In this document: in pieces, positions 22,922-31,692 of the stretch
Numbering within the stretch: position 1 is the stretch's first letter
Layout of the letters: the number at the start of each line of letters is the position of its first letter
NCBI GenBank assembly: GCA_035288865.1
Contig: DATDZA010000038.1
Span: 1-45,677, forward strand
DNA length: 45,677 bases
From: GCA-2688775 sp035288865
GTDB lineage: Archaea; Nanobdellota; Nanobdellia; Woesearchaeales; GW2011-AR4
Direction: 5' to 3'
Position numbers and translations under genes: made by a program
Notes under the pieces: generated by a model
The model's database searches: none
The model's input: only the letters and a program-made list of their open reading frames with translations
Told to the model about the DNA's origin: nothing

Positions 22922-24004
22922 TTACTTGTTTTTCCTTGAATACCCAAAAATTATTACTATCAATAGAATGAAAACAACAAACGCCCCCATAACAATCCAT
23001 ATTAGTATAGGGGTGCTTGAAATTGAAATATTCTGCGATAAATGAATGCTATCTGCGCTGTTATTATTTTCAGTGTGAATGGTCTGATTTGGAATTGATT
23101 CGGTGTTCTGGTTTGTATTTTGCACTGTCTGATTTTGAAATGTGGCGGAGCCGCAATCCCTCAAATCAAGATTCAATATCTTGCGGTCAAACAATATGAA
23201 ACCCCTCCAATATAAGTTTATTAATATAGGGTACACGCCTGGACTGATACTCGGTAAAACTTCCAGAGGCAGTATTTTTGTGTATTTCTTGTCCTCATCA
23301 TTTGCATCATTCGATGACTCAAGTGATATCCCCTTGTCAATAGAATTTATTCCCAGATCGTTTGATTTAAATTCCAGGGCAACATCGTCTTCCACATTCG
23401 AGCCAAGATTCATTATTTCGGCAGATATTTTTGTCTTCCTGTTAGAGCAGACAAGTATGCTAGGGTTAAGCTGGTATTTTACTATCTGAATATCGTGGCC
23501 CAGCTTCTTCACTTCAAGTTTAAGTTTATTCTCTGTAAAATAAAAAGTGCCGTTTCTCCCTTCTCCCTCCGCATCAATAAAAACATCATAAGTTCCTGTC
23601 GCGGCTCCAAGCGGCAGAGAGAATTTTAAATCTATCAGAGTATCATCGCCACCTTCAAGCTCAAAATTGTCGCTTTCTCCGTCCAAGTCAGAGCCGGCAT
23701 CTATGTCAGCTATAATTATCTTAACAAATGCGTTCCTAATTCGGTTTTCAGGTCCGCTTCCCACCAAAGTATTCCCCATTCTGACTGTGAAAGTCACATT
23801 GTTTCCTGGAAAAACATCCGCGCCGATGCGGGAATTGTTTGCCAGGCCATCAACAGAATCTATCTTTTCCTTGTTCTCAAGTTGGTATGTATAGGCCTCG
23901 TTATAATCCACCCTCACTTCCATTTCGGTTATTTCAAGCCCCTTTCCGAATGTGGTTAGGGCCATCATTGCCATAAACAGTGCTGCAAAAATTATAAATT
24001 TCAT
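22922..24004 (-). CDS. Secreted cell-surface protein with C-terminal membrane anchor
   Basis: A 360-aa protein with a signal peptide (residues 1-20, MKFIIFAALFMAMMALTTFG), a beta-rich extracellular region, a Gln/Asn/Thr-rich stalk (about residues 285-325) and a C-terminal transmembrane helix ILIWIVMGAFVVFILLIV followed by SRKNK. Segments such as GDDTLIDLKFSLPLGAATGTY and LPLEVLPSISPGVYPILINL look like CARDB/immunoglobulin-like repeats of archaeal surface proteins. Several N-x-T/S sequons (NNS, NVT, NQT) suggest N-glycosylation. Probable S-layer or envelope component. Confidence 0.7.
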   Translation of the reverse strand: MKFIIFAALFMAMMALTTFGKGLEITEMEVRVDYNEAYTYQLENKEKIDSVDGLANNSRIGADVFPGNNVTFTVRMGNTLVGSGPENRIRNAFVKIIIADIDAGSDLDGESDNFELEGGDDTLIDLKFSLPLGAATGTYDVFIDAEGEGRNGTFYFTENKLKLEVKKLGHDIQIVKYQLNPSILVCSNRKTKISAEIMNLGSNVEDDVALEFKSNDLGINSIDKGISLESSNDANDEDKKYTKILPLEVLPSISPGVYPILINLYWRGFILFDRKILNLDLRDCGSATFQNQTVQNTNQNTESIPNQTIHTENNNSADSIHLSQNISISSTPILIWIVMGAFVVFILLIVIIFGYSRKNK

Positions 24005-24046
24005 TTTTGTAATTATTAGTTAGTAGTTATTTTATATATATAAAGG

Positions 24047-24526
24047 TTATGGTTTCCTGCAGAAGAAAATTGTGTCCTTGTCTTCTTCTACTACCTCATA
24101 AACATTAAAGTTTTGGTTAATGATCAATTTTATTTTATAAAATTTTTTTGATTTTTTCAATACGCTAAAAACAAAATTGTTCTTACCGGATCTTTTAGCT
24201 TCATGGATAAATTTTTCAGAATCATCAAAATTATGCATTGCAGTTACTGAAATAATATAATCAAAAGAACTATCCTTAAAAGGAAGATATTCCGCAATCC
24301 CCATGATTTTCATTTTATTTTTATTATTTTGCAAGAGTTTTATGCTCGGGTCTATACCTACCACAAAACAGCCAAATGCTGAGGATAAGCCAGTCCCGCA
24401 CCCGACATCAAGAAGTTTTGAATTCTTTCTTATTTTAATTTTGGATTTTATAATATTTATTTTCTCAATTTGCTCGTCCCTGTAAAGCTCGTCGTATCCC
24501 TCCGAAATATTGTCATAATAAGCCAT
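24047..24526 (-). CDS. SAM-dependent methyltransferase, small class I
   Basis: A 159-aa class I methyltransferase. Motif I is KLLDVGCGTGLSSAF (about residues 38-52), the acidic loop is VGIDPSIKLL, and motif II/III are represented by YLPFKDSSFDYIISVTAMHN. The length is short for the family, with a simple C-terminal cap. Substrate unknown. It is divergent from the 24768 lipoprotein and is not in an operon with a recognisable pathway. Confidence 0.8.
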   Translation of the reverse strand: MAYYDNISEGYDELYRDEQIEKINIIKSKIKIRKNSKLLDVGCGTGLSSAFGCFVVGIDPSIKLLQNNKNKMKIMGIAEYLPFKDSSFDYIISVTAMHNFDDSEKFIHEAKRSGKNNFVFSVLKKSKKFYKIKLIINQNFNVYEVVEEDKDTIFFCRKP

Positions 24527-24600
24527 ACATTCGGCTTATTCCGGATATTTAATAATTTTTGTTTATATGGGACATTAAATAATTGATAATTTATACATTC

Positions 24601-24671
24601 ACTTGCGCTGAGTTCAAGTTTCCAAAAATGCCTTACTCATGAGCAAGTTAGCAATGAGCTCACCCGCAAGT
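24601..24671. other. Intergenic inverted repeat, possible small RNA
   Basis: Arms ACTTGCG (24601-24607) and CGCAAGT (24665-24671) can close a 71-nt structure that is more GC-rich than its surroundings. Inside are short complementary words (GAGCAAG, AGCAATGAGCTC). No coding frame. It may be a small RNA or a termination/processing structure; the strand is not clear. Confidence 0.3.
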
Positions 24672-24767
24672 CACGCATTTTCTAGATCATTAATAATTCC
24701 TTATAGAAAAGAATAAATAAGTGCAATCCTTCCACAACGGATTGATACTGATAATGGAGGATGAAGC

Positions 24768-25439
24768 TTGAAAAAAATAATGCTGGTAGTTTTATTGGTC
24801 TTGATTGGTGGATGCGTCAAGACTAAGGATTTTTCGTACGGATTAAGCCAAATGAATGCAATTAATTTGAAATACGGTATAACACCCAATTCCTACCCGG
24901 CAGATACAAGCCAGATAGATGCAATTATTAACTCATACACTGAGCTAAAAGAGCTCAAGCTGGACAAAGACCAGGAAGCTTTCGACGAGTTTGTGGATTA
25001 CAGATTGCTCACTTTGGAGTCCGATAAGCAATTCATCTACAGCCTCAAATACGGACGTTCTGGCACAACAAAAAATGGATTTGGCTGCAAAATGAGGCCC
25101 TTGATAATTGAAACCGTAAAATTCAAGAATGATTCGGCTTTAAGGGGGTTTGAGGCGGTCAGCAAACTCAAGGGTTTTATAGACAAATACCAGCAAAATT
25201 CCAACCTGGCCAACTTATCACAGAAAGATGTCATGTTCTTTAATGCCAGTTTCTACGAATTGTCAAAAGATGCAAATAGAGACAGCGGAACAATAAATCA
25301 CTTCTGTCCGGAAAACGTCACTTTAGAAATATACCAGCAAGGGTTCAGGAAAATAGAGAATCTTAGTGAGGAGTACATCAGCAACATTACTTATGAACAG
25401 GCAGTGAAATTGTGGAAACAGACAAATGGTATAGAATAA
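24768..25439 (+). CDS. Lipoprotein
   Basis: A 223-aa protein starting at TTG 24768, with a good ribosome-binding site GGAGG at 24756-24760 (an internal ATG at 24780 would give a shorter leader). The signal IMLVVLLVLIGGCVKTKD has lipobox IGGC, followed by a soluble helical domain with two cysteines (GFGCKMRP, HFCPENV) and no recognised fold. It begins a probable three-gene unit with the zinc-ribbon and PLDc_N-like genes downstream (2 and 11 nt gaps). Confidence 0.75.
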   Translation: MKKIMLVVLLVLIGGCVKTKDFSYGLSQMNAINLKYGITPNSYPADTSQIDAIINSYTELKELKLDKDQEAFDEFVDYRLLTLESDKQFIYSLKYGRSGTTKNGFGCKMRPLIIETVKFKNDSALRGFEAVSKLKGFIDKYQQNSNLANLSQKDVMFFNASFYELSKDANRDSGTINHFCPENVTLEIYQQGFRKIENLSEEYISNITYEQAVKLWKQTNGIE

Positions 25440-25441
25440 AA

Positions 25442-25873
25442 ATGGCATTAAAAAAACCGCAAAGTGTGGAAGAATGTGTATACTTTACCAACAGAACTAT
25501 TGATACAGGCCGAACAATGGCATGGGTTTTCAGGAAAGAATGCCCTAAATGCAAAAGAGGAATTATGGGCAAGCCACAAAAAAAAGGCGGCAAAGTTGAC
25601 AAAAAAGCGGACCATTATGTCTGTTATTCTTGCAATTATGAGGAAAGTAATGAGCAAGTGGAAAATAGCTTGATTTTAAATGTCGAATATAAATGCCCGC
25701 ACTGCGGCAACGAGGGCGAAACAACGACAGATTATAAAAGAAAAACATTCCTGGGAGTTCAGTCTTATATTTTTGAATGCCAAAAGTGCCGCCAGAAAAT
25801 ACCAATCACAAAAAAATTGAAAGAGCCAAAAAAGAAAGTTAAGGCAGAAGAGAAAATCCCAAGTGAAGGATAA
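25442..25873 (+). CDS. Double zinc-ribbon protein
   Basis: A 143-aa protein from the ATG at 25442, 2 nt after the upstream stop. It has two zinc ribbons: CPKCKRG with CYSCNYE (about residues 33-60) and CPHCGNE with CQKCRQK (about 83-120). The tail is Lys/Glu-rich. Such proteins bind nucleic acids or protein partners in the archaeal transcription and translation machinery. It follows the lipoprotein in the same operon. The family is not further identified. Confidence 0.75.
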   Translation: MALKKPQSVEECVYFTNRTIDTGRTMAWVFRKECPKCKRGIMGKPQKKGGKVDKKADHYVCYSCNYEESNEQVENSLILNVEYKCPHCGNEGETTTDYKRKTFLGVQSYIFECQKCRQKIPITKKLKEPKKKVKAEEKIPSEG

Positions 25874-25884
25874 TTTTTCATAAA

Positions 25885-26124
25885 ATGTTAACTGGATTTA
25901 TCGACGGAATGATTTTAATCGCGATAACGGTAGCAATACTTCTTTTTATTTTCTGGATAAAAATGATTATTGACTGCGCCAAAAGAGATTTCAAGGGAGA
26001 TAGCGAAAAAGTTGTGTGGATTCTGGTGATTGTACTTTTGGGTTTTCTTGGAGCGATAATATATTACTTTGCTGTCAAGGCGAATGATAAAAAAGTGGAA
26101 AATAAAAAATCAAAGAAGAAATAA
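25885..26124 (+). CDS. Small membrane protein, PLDc_N-like
   Basis: A 79-aa protein with two hydrophobic helices (ILIAITVAILLFIFWIKMII and VWILVIVLLGFLGAIIYYF) linked by DCAKRDFKGDSEK. The pair of helices around a D-C/conserved-acidic linker matches the phospholipase-D-nuclease N-terminal (PLDc_N) domain, a common small membrane module of unknown function. It ends in a Lys-rich tail. Start follows the zinc-ribbon gene by 11 nt. Confidence 0.75.
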   Translation: MLTGFIDGMILIAITVAILLFIFWIKMIIDCAKRDFKGDSEKVVWILVIVLLGFLGAIIYYFAVKANDKKVENKKSKKK

Positions 26125-26240
26125 TTATTTATTATGCTTCTCAAATAGTTCATTTACTTTTTTCCAGTTGACGAATAAAATTTTTATGAATTATAGACTT
26201 GATTATATATTTTTCAGTAGCACTGGACATCTCCACCTAA

Positions 26241-26379
26241 GATATATAAAGGATTAAATCTGCTAATTCTGAAAAAGAGAACACGCAAAACTGCCAAATA
26301 ATGATTTTCCATTTGTTTCATAAATGTCGGCTAAAAGCCTAAAATCAATTACGCAGTTTCGCTTAACATTCTCTTTTTC
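26241..26379 (+). ncRNA. Candidate structured RNA behind its own TATA box
   Basis: GATATATAAAGG (26241-26252) is a strong TATA element; initiation about 26 nt on would be near 26270. Exactly there a structure begins: GAAAAAGAGAA (26271-26281) pairs with TTCTCTTTTTC (26369-26379), and AAACTGC (26288-26294) with GCAGTTT (26353-26359). The interior has no coding frame but a small GGCTAAAAGCC hairpin. This explains most of the 305-nt gap before the endonuclease gene. It could be a free small RNA or the leader of that gene. No known family recognised. Confidence 0.45.
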
Positions 26380-26385
26380 GTAAGA

Positions 26386-26419
26386 CTCCAAAGTCTTTGG
26401 CAAACAAAAAACTTTGGAG
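26386..26419 (+). promoter_or_regulatory. Hairpin that masks the ribosome-binding site of the endonuclease gene
   Basis: CTCCAAAG (26386-26393) is complementary to CTTTGGAG (26412-26419), and the latter contains most of the GGAGG that serves the ATG at 26430. In the folded state translation would be off. Preceded by the larger structure at 26271-26379, this looks like a translational control leader. Confidence 0.4.
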
Positions 26420-26429
26420 GTTGATTAAA

Positions 26430-27299
26430 ATGGAAATAAGCATAAGAAGAAACCATGAATTAAGATTGAAAGCTTTTGACTTACTTCAAGAGCTTAAAAG
26501 TAAGAATGTTGATAGAAAAGAAATAACAAACAGATTATATACTGAATTTGGTATTAATAGAGGAACATTAATTCAATGGTATGATGGCGATTATATTCCT
26601 TACGGAAGAAAAGGAGAACTTATATTCAATCCTGAATTATTCTATGTTTTAGGTGCCCTTTTAGGTGATGGTTGTGTTTATAATTGGAAAATCACTCAAA
26701 ATTATGTAATTCTTATCGGAGATTACAATTTTACAACGAAATTTGCAAATATGATATACCAATGCACAGGCACAAAAATCAAAGCTTACATAGATAGAAG
26801 TAAAAATATATGGTTTGTCAGGTATAACAATTTCAAATTGTACTCCCTCTTCAAAAATATACGAGTGAATTTAGGTCATTTGAAAGAATTAATAAAAGAC
26901 AAAAAATCAGCTTTACTTTTTGTAGAAGGCTTCTTTGACGCTGAAGGATGCATTAAAATAGTAAAGGAAGAATCTAGAAAAACTCCGAAGATTTGTTTAG
27001 ATATAACTAATACAAATTTTGAAATTCAAGAGTTAGTTAAGAAATTATTAAAAGATAATTTAAACATAGAAGCTAAATATTCTAATCAAGAATATTTTGT
27101 AGGGAAAGATGGTTCCATACGAAAAAAAGTATATCATCTCAGAATATATAAGAAAGGTTATATTAAAATCTTTTTTGAAAATATAAAAACAATAAAATTA
27201 TATTCTGATAAAATTCCTTATGTCGAAAACTGGTTAAAAACAAAAAATAAGACTACTTTACAGCTTGATTGTAGTTTTCTTCAACCTGCTTCCAATTAA
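26430..27299 (+). CDS. Free-standing LAGLIDADG homing endonuclease
   Basis: A 289-aa protein from the ATG at 26430 (GGAGG ends 9 nt before it; an upstream TTG at 26397 is a poorer start). Two LAGLIDADG motifs are visible, VLGALLGDGCVYN (about residue 73) and LFVEGFFDAEGCIKI (about residue 170), each with the catalytic acidic residue, so a monomeric double-motif endonuclease. It has an N-terminal HTH-like segment (LRLKAFDLLQELKSKNVDRK). It is not inside an intein or an obvious intron. Its 3' end overlaps the sodA gene by 47 nt in the opposite direction. Confidence 0.85.
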   Translation: MEISIRRNHELRLKAFDLLQELKSKNVDRKEITNRLYTEFGINRGTLIQWYDGDYIPYGRKGELIFNPELFYVLGALLGDGCVYNWKITQNYVILIGDYNFTTKFANMIYQCTGTKIKAYIDRSKNIWFVRYNNFKLYSLFKNIRVNLGHLKELIKDKKSALLFVEGFFDAEGCIKIVKEESRKTPKICLDITNTNFEIQELVKKLLKDNLNIEAKYSNQEYFVGKDGSIRKKVYHLRIYKKGYIKIFFENIKTIKLYSDKIPYVENWLKTKNKTTLQLDCSFLQPASN

Positions 27300-27858
27300 C
27301 CACATTCCACCAATTTTTGATATAGTCTGGCTTTCGGTTTTGATATAGCAAATAAAAACTATGCTCCCATAAATCCAGACCCAAAACCGGTATTTTATTT
27401 TCCATTATTGGGGAATCTTGATTTGCCGTGCTGTAAACTTCGAGTTTCCCTTTATCAGAAACAAGCCACGCCCATCCGCTTCCAAATCTATTAATTCCTG
27501 CATTCTGAAATTCTTCCTTGAATTTGTCAAAACCACCAAATGTTTCTTTAATTGCGTCAGCAATGTGCCCATGCGGCTCTCCGCCTGCTTTTGGTGCCAT
27601 TATGTGCCAAAAAAATGAATGGTTAGCGTGACCACCACCGTGGTTTCGAACAGCAGTTCTGATATTTTCAGGAACATCATTTAAGTTAGAAATTAATTTG
27701 TCAACGTCCATATTTTCAAATTCTGTTCCCTTTACTGCGCCGTTTAATTTGTCAATGTAAGCCTGATGGTGCTTTGTGTGATGTATCTTCATAGTCTGCT
27801 CATCGATATAAGGCTCGAGAGCATTGTAATCGTACGGTAATTTTGGCAATTCGTGCAT
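27253..27858 (-). CDS. sodA: Superoxide dismutase [Fe/Mn]
   Basis: A 201-aa iron/manganese superoxide dismutase from the ATG at 27858 (GGAGGTG precedes it; the in-frame TTG at 27873 overlaps that site). The metal ligands are in HHTKHHQAYIDKL, HANHSFFWHI, and GLDLWEHSFYLLY (Asp and His), and the typical RFGSGWAWL is present. Catalyses dismutation of superoxide to peroxide and oxygen in the cytoplasm. Presence implies exposure to oxygen. Single-gene unit; its tail overlaps the convergent endonuclease gene. Confidence 0.95.
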   Translation of the reverse strand: MHELPKLPYDYNALEPYIDEQTMKIHHTKHHQAYIDKLNGAVKGTEFENMDVDKLISNLNDVPENIRTAVRNHGGGHANHSFFWHIMAPKAGGEPHGHIADAIKETFGGFDKFKEEFQNAGINRFGSGWAWLVSDKGKLEVYSTANQDSPIMENKIPVLGLDLWEHSFYLLYQNRKPDYIKNWWNVVNWKQVEENYNQAVK

Positions 27859-27948
27859 TGATACCACCTCCAATGGTAAAGTGGGATATACTCAGAATGT
27901 ATATATATTTTTTGTTTATACTTTGCATTTATATTGAAGAAATAAAAA

Positions 27949-29313
27949 TTACATTAAAATAGGAATAGCTGCTTTGCTTCCAATTTCATTCAGCATCTGA
28001 ATGCTCAGTGGGTCCTTTTCAGGCTGAGGAATGTCTATACCATTTTTGAGAAACTTATAAAGAATAGTTTTCATTATACTTGGAGGTATAGATTTAGATT
28101 CTACCCATTCTGGATCAAGCGGAAGACATCTTAAATTAAGGTAAAAACAAGGTTCCATTCCTTCCTCGCAAGGCGGTTGAACATAATTGAATCCCACAAC
28201 ATGAAACCCCCTGTTTTCCCAGAAACGTTCCCTTTCTTCCGGATCCATTGAGTCTCTTTTGTCTATTTCTATCTGAGCTGAAGTCATCTTTGAACTCGTG
28301 TTTACTTCTTCAAAAACACTGGATAAATAGGGATATCCTAAAACAGTTGCATCTCTTTTTAGGATATTTATAGACTTATTGAGCAAAAATGTTCCCACAC
28401 CCTTCCTTCTTCTATCATTTGTAATAGTAAGATACCATACAACACCAAAGCAAATATTATTTTCACAACCCAAAAATTCGCAAAGGCAGCCACCACATAC
28501 CTTTTCCTTTAGTTTTACTAAAACAAGATGTGTATGACTCTTATTTTTTCTCATATGATTATGTTGATAAGTCAAGTGTGTGTATGTTTGCATCCATCTT
28601 TTTGGATCTCTCTCATTAGGGTCTGGGTAATTAGGAAGATATATTTCCTTATGATACTTTTCAAAATTTATGCCGCTGGGATTAACCATGTCTTCAACCT
28701 TAAGAGAATTAACAAAATTAGTTTTTGTGGAAACTTGAATAAATTCCTGAGTTTCCCGCGTTATAAACAAAATATTTTGTTTTAGTCGCGCATCTAATTG
28801 CGATTCGCTTAACAGCCAAACATAAAATGAGCGATGTTTTTCGAGATCATAGACTATCTGACCAAGCCCGTTTTTAGACAAGTATAATGACTGAGATAAT
28901 AAAATATTTTTTAGAAGTTTTAAGTTATCTATTATCTGGTCAGAGTATTCCTTCAATTTTTTTAAGTGCTCATCTGCAGATGCTAATTCTTCGCCTTTTG
29001 ATTTTGCCTCTTCAATTTCTGCCAAAACCAGCTTTGATATAATTTTCCGTAACCGCCCTCCCTCTAATAATTTTTTAATCAATGACTGCAATTCTTTGTT
29101 GTATTTTGGTATTACACTAAGAATCTGTTCTGCCTCTTTTATTTCAGTTATTTTGCTGCCTTCCCAAAGGGGTATCAGTTTTTTTATTTTGTTTATTTTC
29201 AATTCGTATATTTTAAGGAACAGTCTTAGCAGTCTCACACTTTCATTGATTTCTTTAGAAATTAAAGTGATGCTATCTAATTTATTTAGAAAAACATCCT
29301 GTAGGAAGCCCAT
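27949..29313 (-). CDS. GNAT acetyltransferase with long helical N-terminal domain
   Basis: A 454-aa protein. The first ~190 residues are helical and coiled-coil-prone (KINKIKKLIPLWEG, VLAEIEEAKSKGEELASADE). The C-terminal ~250 residues contain a GNAT acetyltransferase: acetyl-CoA loop NDRRRKGVGTFLLNKS and a final HVVGFNYVQPP. Between them lie Cys-rich turns (CGGCLCEFLGCE), perhaps a metal site. Substrate unknown. Divergent from a small helical protein at 29445, whose first residues (MGFL) it shares. Confidence 0.7.
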   Translation of the reverse strand: MGFLQDVFLNKLDSITLISKEINESVRLLRLFLKIYELKINKIKKLIPLWEGSKITEIKEAEQILSVIPKYNKELQSLIKKLLEGGRLRKIISKLVLAEIEEAKSKGEELASADEHLKKLKEYSDQIIDNLKLLKNILLSQSLYLSKNGLGQIVYDLEKHRSFYVWLLSESQLDARLKQNILFITRETQEFIQVSTKTNFVNSLKVEDMVNPSGINFEKYHKEIYLPNYPDPNERDPKRWMQTYTHLTYQHNHMRKNKSHTHLVLVKLKEKVCGGCLCEFLGCENNICFGVVWYLTITNDRRRKGVGTFLLNKSINILKRDATVLGYPYLSSVFEEVNTSSKMTSAQIEIDKRDSMDPEERERFWENRGFHVVGFNYVQPPCEEGMEPCFYLNLRCLPLDPEWVESKSIPPSIMKTILYKFLKNGIDIPQPEKDPLSIQMLNEIGSKAAIPILM

Positions 29314-29444
29314 AAAAAGATATTTATAGAAACTTGTATTTAACTGTTGCGATTCTTTATTGACGCCAAATATTTCCTTTAGATTTAAATGAATAATCGA
29401 CCGAATTAGAAAGATTTATTTAAGAGTGCCTTAGTAAATAATAT

Positions 29445-29921
29445 ATGGGATTTCTTGATAAAAGCCCACGCTGGTTCAGAGCTGAACTGGAAGGTCAACT
29501 GATAAAATTAGAAGGACTACATAAAAGAATAAATGATATTGTAGAAATTGTTGACAATTCACATGAAAAATTGGAAGAATTTCCAAAAATTGAAAGCTTG
29601 GCGGAAGAAATAAGGGAAGTTTATGCCATAATTGGAGAACTCTTAAATCTAATGAATGGTCTTGGCTACACATCTAAAGATTTGCTTAATAAATATTATT
29701 ATCCTATTCATAGAAGTAGGGACCGGCAGATAGCACTTGAAAGATTAGAGAAAGAGTTAAATGATAGAAATAATTATGTAAATAGAAAAACTATATCGAC
29801 ACAAATAGATTTTGCAACTCTTGCATCGTATAACGAAAGGGTAAACATTGAACTTTTGAATGTTATATTTCAGGGGTATGAGTATGAACCTACCATTAAG
29901 AAATTCAAGATAAGGGTGTGA
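29445..29921 (+). CDS. Hypothetical helical protein
   Basis: A 158-aa, charged, mostly helical protein without membrane segments (IVDNSHEKLEEFPKIESL, LEKELNDRNNYVNRKT). I do not recognise it. It opens MGFLDKSPRWF, like the divergent GNAT gene's MGFLQDVFL, which may be chance or a shared docking sequence. Part of a run of helical proteins with 30256-31248. Confidence 0.6.
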   Translation: MGFLDKSPRWFRAELEGQLIKLEGLHKRINDIVEIVDNSHEKLEEFPKIESLAEEIREVYAIIGELLNLMNGLGYTSKDLLNKYYYPIHRSRDRQIALERLEKELNDRNNYVNRKTISTQIDFATLASYNERVNIELLNVIFQGYEYEPTIKKFKIRV

Positions 29922-29985
29922 ATTCGTGCTTAATGTGCATAAGCAGGAGCTCCATTATACTTTAGCCTTTCTTCTGCAACTTCTT

Positions 29986-30156
29986 TTAATTTGCCTTAAT
30001 ATTATTTACTATATAGAAAATAATAGTAATTACAAAAGAACAAATAAATACCAAATCTGGAATATTAATAAGCGCATAACTAACTGGCAAACGATATATG
30101 AATAACCATATCCTAAAATCAGAATGCCACAAAACGTCTTTGAAATATTTCACCAC
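29986..30156 (-). CDS. Small membrane peptide, probably leaderless
   Basis: A 56-aa frame starting at GTG 30156 (TTG 30162 is also possible) with hydrophobic segments FRIWLFIYRLPVSYALI and DLVFICSFVITIIFYIVNN. On the minus strand a TATA element ATTTAAAT (30190-30183) predicts initiation near 30161, so a leaderless start at TTG/GTG fits. No other gene occupies 29922-30255. Rest of the gap has nothing I can identify. Function unknown. Confidence 0.4.
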   Translation of the reverse strand: MVKYFKDVLWHSDFRIWLFIYRLPVSYALINIPDLVFICSFVITIIFYIVNNIKAN

Positions 30157-30255
30157 TTTCAAAAGCTCAACAAAAAAGAAAGATTTAAATAAAATGAGTT
30201 GGAGGGATTGGATTAAATCATAATATTAACTAAAATAATTAAAAGGTGAAATGAG

Positions 30256-31248
30256 ATGGCGGGATTTTGGACTGAATATTATTCAACTTTATTTAAGGGT
30301 CTTACAGCTACTTCTTGGAAAGAAAAAATAGAAGCGAGGAAACTTGTAAGGGGGCTTAAGAAAGAAGACCACGCATTATTTGTTACAATAAGGAAAGAAG
30401 TCGGGGAACACAGAGTTACCCGTGCATTGAAAGACTTAAATAGGATTGTTCCACAAATCAACAAAACAGCAGAAATTGCTGAAAAGCTCATCTTTAATGA
30501 GATAACTCAGGAAAGGCAAGCTATTAATGCAGAAAAATCTATTTTGGATGCACTCAAAAAACTATCTGATGTTGCTGCAGCAAATCCAAAGAATCAAGTA
30601 ATAAAGAAAATTGAACGGGAATTGGCAGTTAGCATATATCAGGGAAGCAAGGATGCGGAAAGCGAAGATAGAAAAGAATACAAAATAGTTCTAGAGATTT
30701 TAGATGAGTCGCATCTTCATCATAAAGATTGGATGGAAAAAATAAGATTAATGTTCCAAAAAGAGGATAAACAGAGCATTCTAACCAGATGGGCTTTAAG
30801 GTCTGAGATAGCGGATGAGAAAAGAGATATTAAAATGTTAAGAAGAGTTGCAGAAGATATTCTTGGTTTAATTCCAAAAGTAAAAGCGCAAAAAGACGCT
30901 AAAAGGGCAGGAGACTTGCTTGAGTCAACCTTGGTTAAGGAATATGAAAGAGTGAGGGTTGCTGTTCAAGGGGCATTTAAGAATACTTATCTTATAAAAA
31001 AGAGAGTGTTGCTTATGTTCATGAAAATATTATTTGATTTGCATACCTTAAGACAAATGATTAACAAGTGGGAAGAAGAAAGTAATTTACCGCGTGAAAG
31101 TTCTGAACGTATAATAGAAAAAGTACAAGAGGTGGAAGATAATATTGCAAAACACTTCCAGCCATTGGCTCAGGGTTTCAGAATCTTAGTAAGCGCGATA
31201 GATAATATCCAAAATCTTGCTCTGAAAGAAGAAAAAGAGTTTAGATAA
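30256..31248 (+). CDS. Long helical/coiled-coil protein of unknown function
   Basis: A 330-aa, almost wholly helical protein of Lys/Glu-rich heptad character (RALKDLNRIVPQINKTAEIA, LLESTLVKEYERVRVA) with a short amphipathic N-terminus (MAGFWTEYYSTLFKGL) that could associate with membrane. It has a GGTGA ribosome-binding site before the ATG. No catalytic motif. Followed by a small four-TM protein, 27 nt after its stop. May be a cytoskeletal or scaffold protein; unassigned. Confidence 0.65.
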   Translation: MAGFWTEYYSTLFKGLTATSWKEKIEARKLVRGLKKEDHALFVTIRKEVGEHRVTRALKDLNRIVPQINKTAEIAEKLIFNEITQERQAINAEKSILDALKKLSDVAAANPKNQVIKKIERELAVSIYQGSKDAESEDRKEYKIVLEILDESHLHHKDWMEKIRLMFQKEDKQSILTRWALRSEIADEKRDIKMLRRVAEDILGLIPKVKAQKDAKRAGDLLESTLVKEYERVRVAVQGAFKNTYLIKKRVLLMFMKILFDLHTLRQMINKWEEESNLPRESSERIIEKVQEVEDNIAKHFQPLAQGFRILVSAIDNIQNLALKEEKEFR

Positions 31249-31275
31249 TTTCTTTTAAAAAAGAGGTCTATTAAA

Positions 31276-31644
31276 ATGATGCAGATGCGCGATTGGATAA
31301 TTGGACTGATAGGCGTAGTTATAGGCGCAATTGGTATTTTGTCACTGCTGAAAATTCTTCCGTTTGAATTGTCAAGAGGCGCTCTCGTATGGATTGCGGC
31401 AATTGCCGGAATTATCCTTGCTTATGCAGCGATTATTGAAGTCACGAACAGCAACATAATGGGAACGGTTTCAATCATAGTTGCAGGTTTAGCTTTGGTA
31501 TTCTCCCTTTTGCCGGCGCTAAACAGCATGGGAATCCTCGGAAGCTGGGCAGCATTTGGCTGGATTGGAGAAACCGTTTACAAGCTAATTCTCGTTGTCG
31601 AAGGGGGTTTTATGGCCATGGCAACCTTTGCAATGGAATTATAA
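31276..31644 (+). CDS. Small polytopic membrane protein
   Basis: A 122-aa protein with four hydrophobic helices (IIGLIGVVIGAIGILSLL, ALVWIAAIAGIILAYAAII, IMGTVSIIVAGLALVFSLL, YKLILVVEGGFMAMATFAM) and little else. Gly/Ala-rich helices with no charged pore residues. I do not recognise it; a membrane partner for the upstream coiled-coil protein is the only contextual clue. Confidence 0.65.
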   Translation: MMQMRDWIIGLIGVVIGAIGILSLLKILPFELSRGALVWIAAIAGIILAYAAIIEVTNSNIMGTVSIIVAGLALVFSLLPALNSMGILGSWAAFGWIGETVYKLILVVEGGFMAMATFAMEL

Positions 31645-31692
31645 CTATTTCTGAGAATAAAAAATTAAAAGAAACTCAAAGACATCTTGAAT

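Noticed and set aside
26397..26429. Upstream TTG start for the endonuclease
   Set aside because: It overlaps the masked ribosome-binding-site hairpin, whereas GGAGG is well placed for the ATG at 26430.
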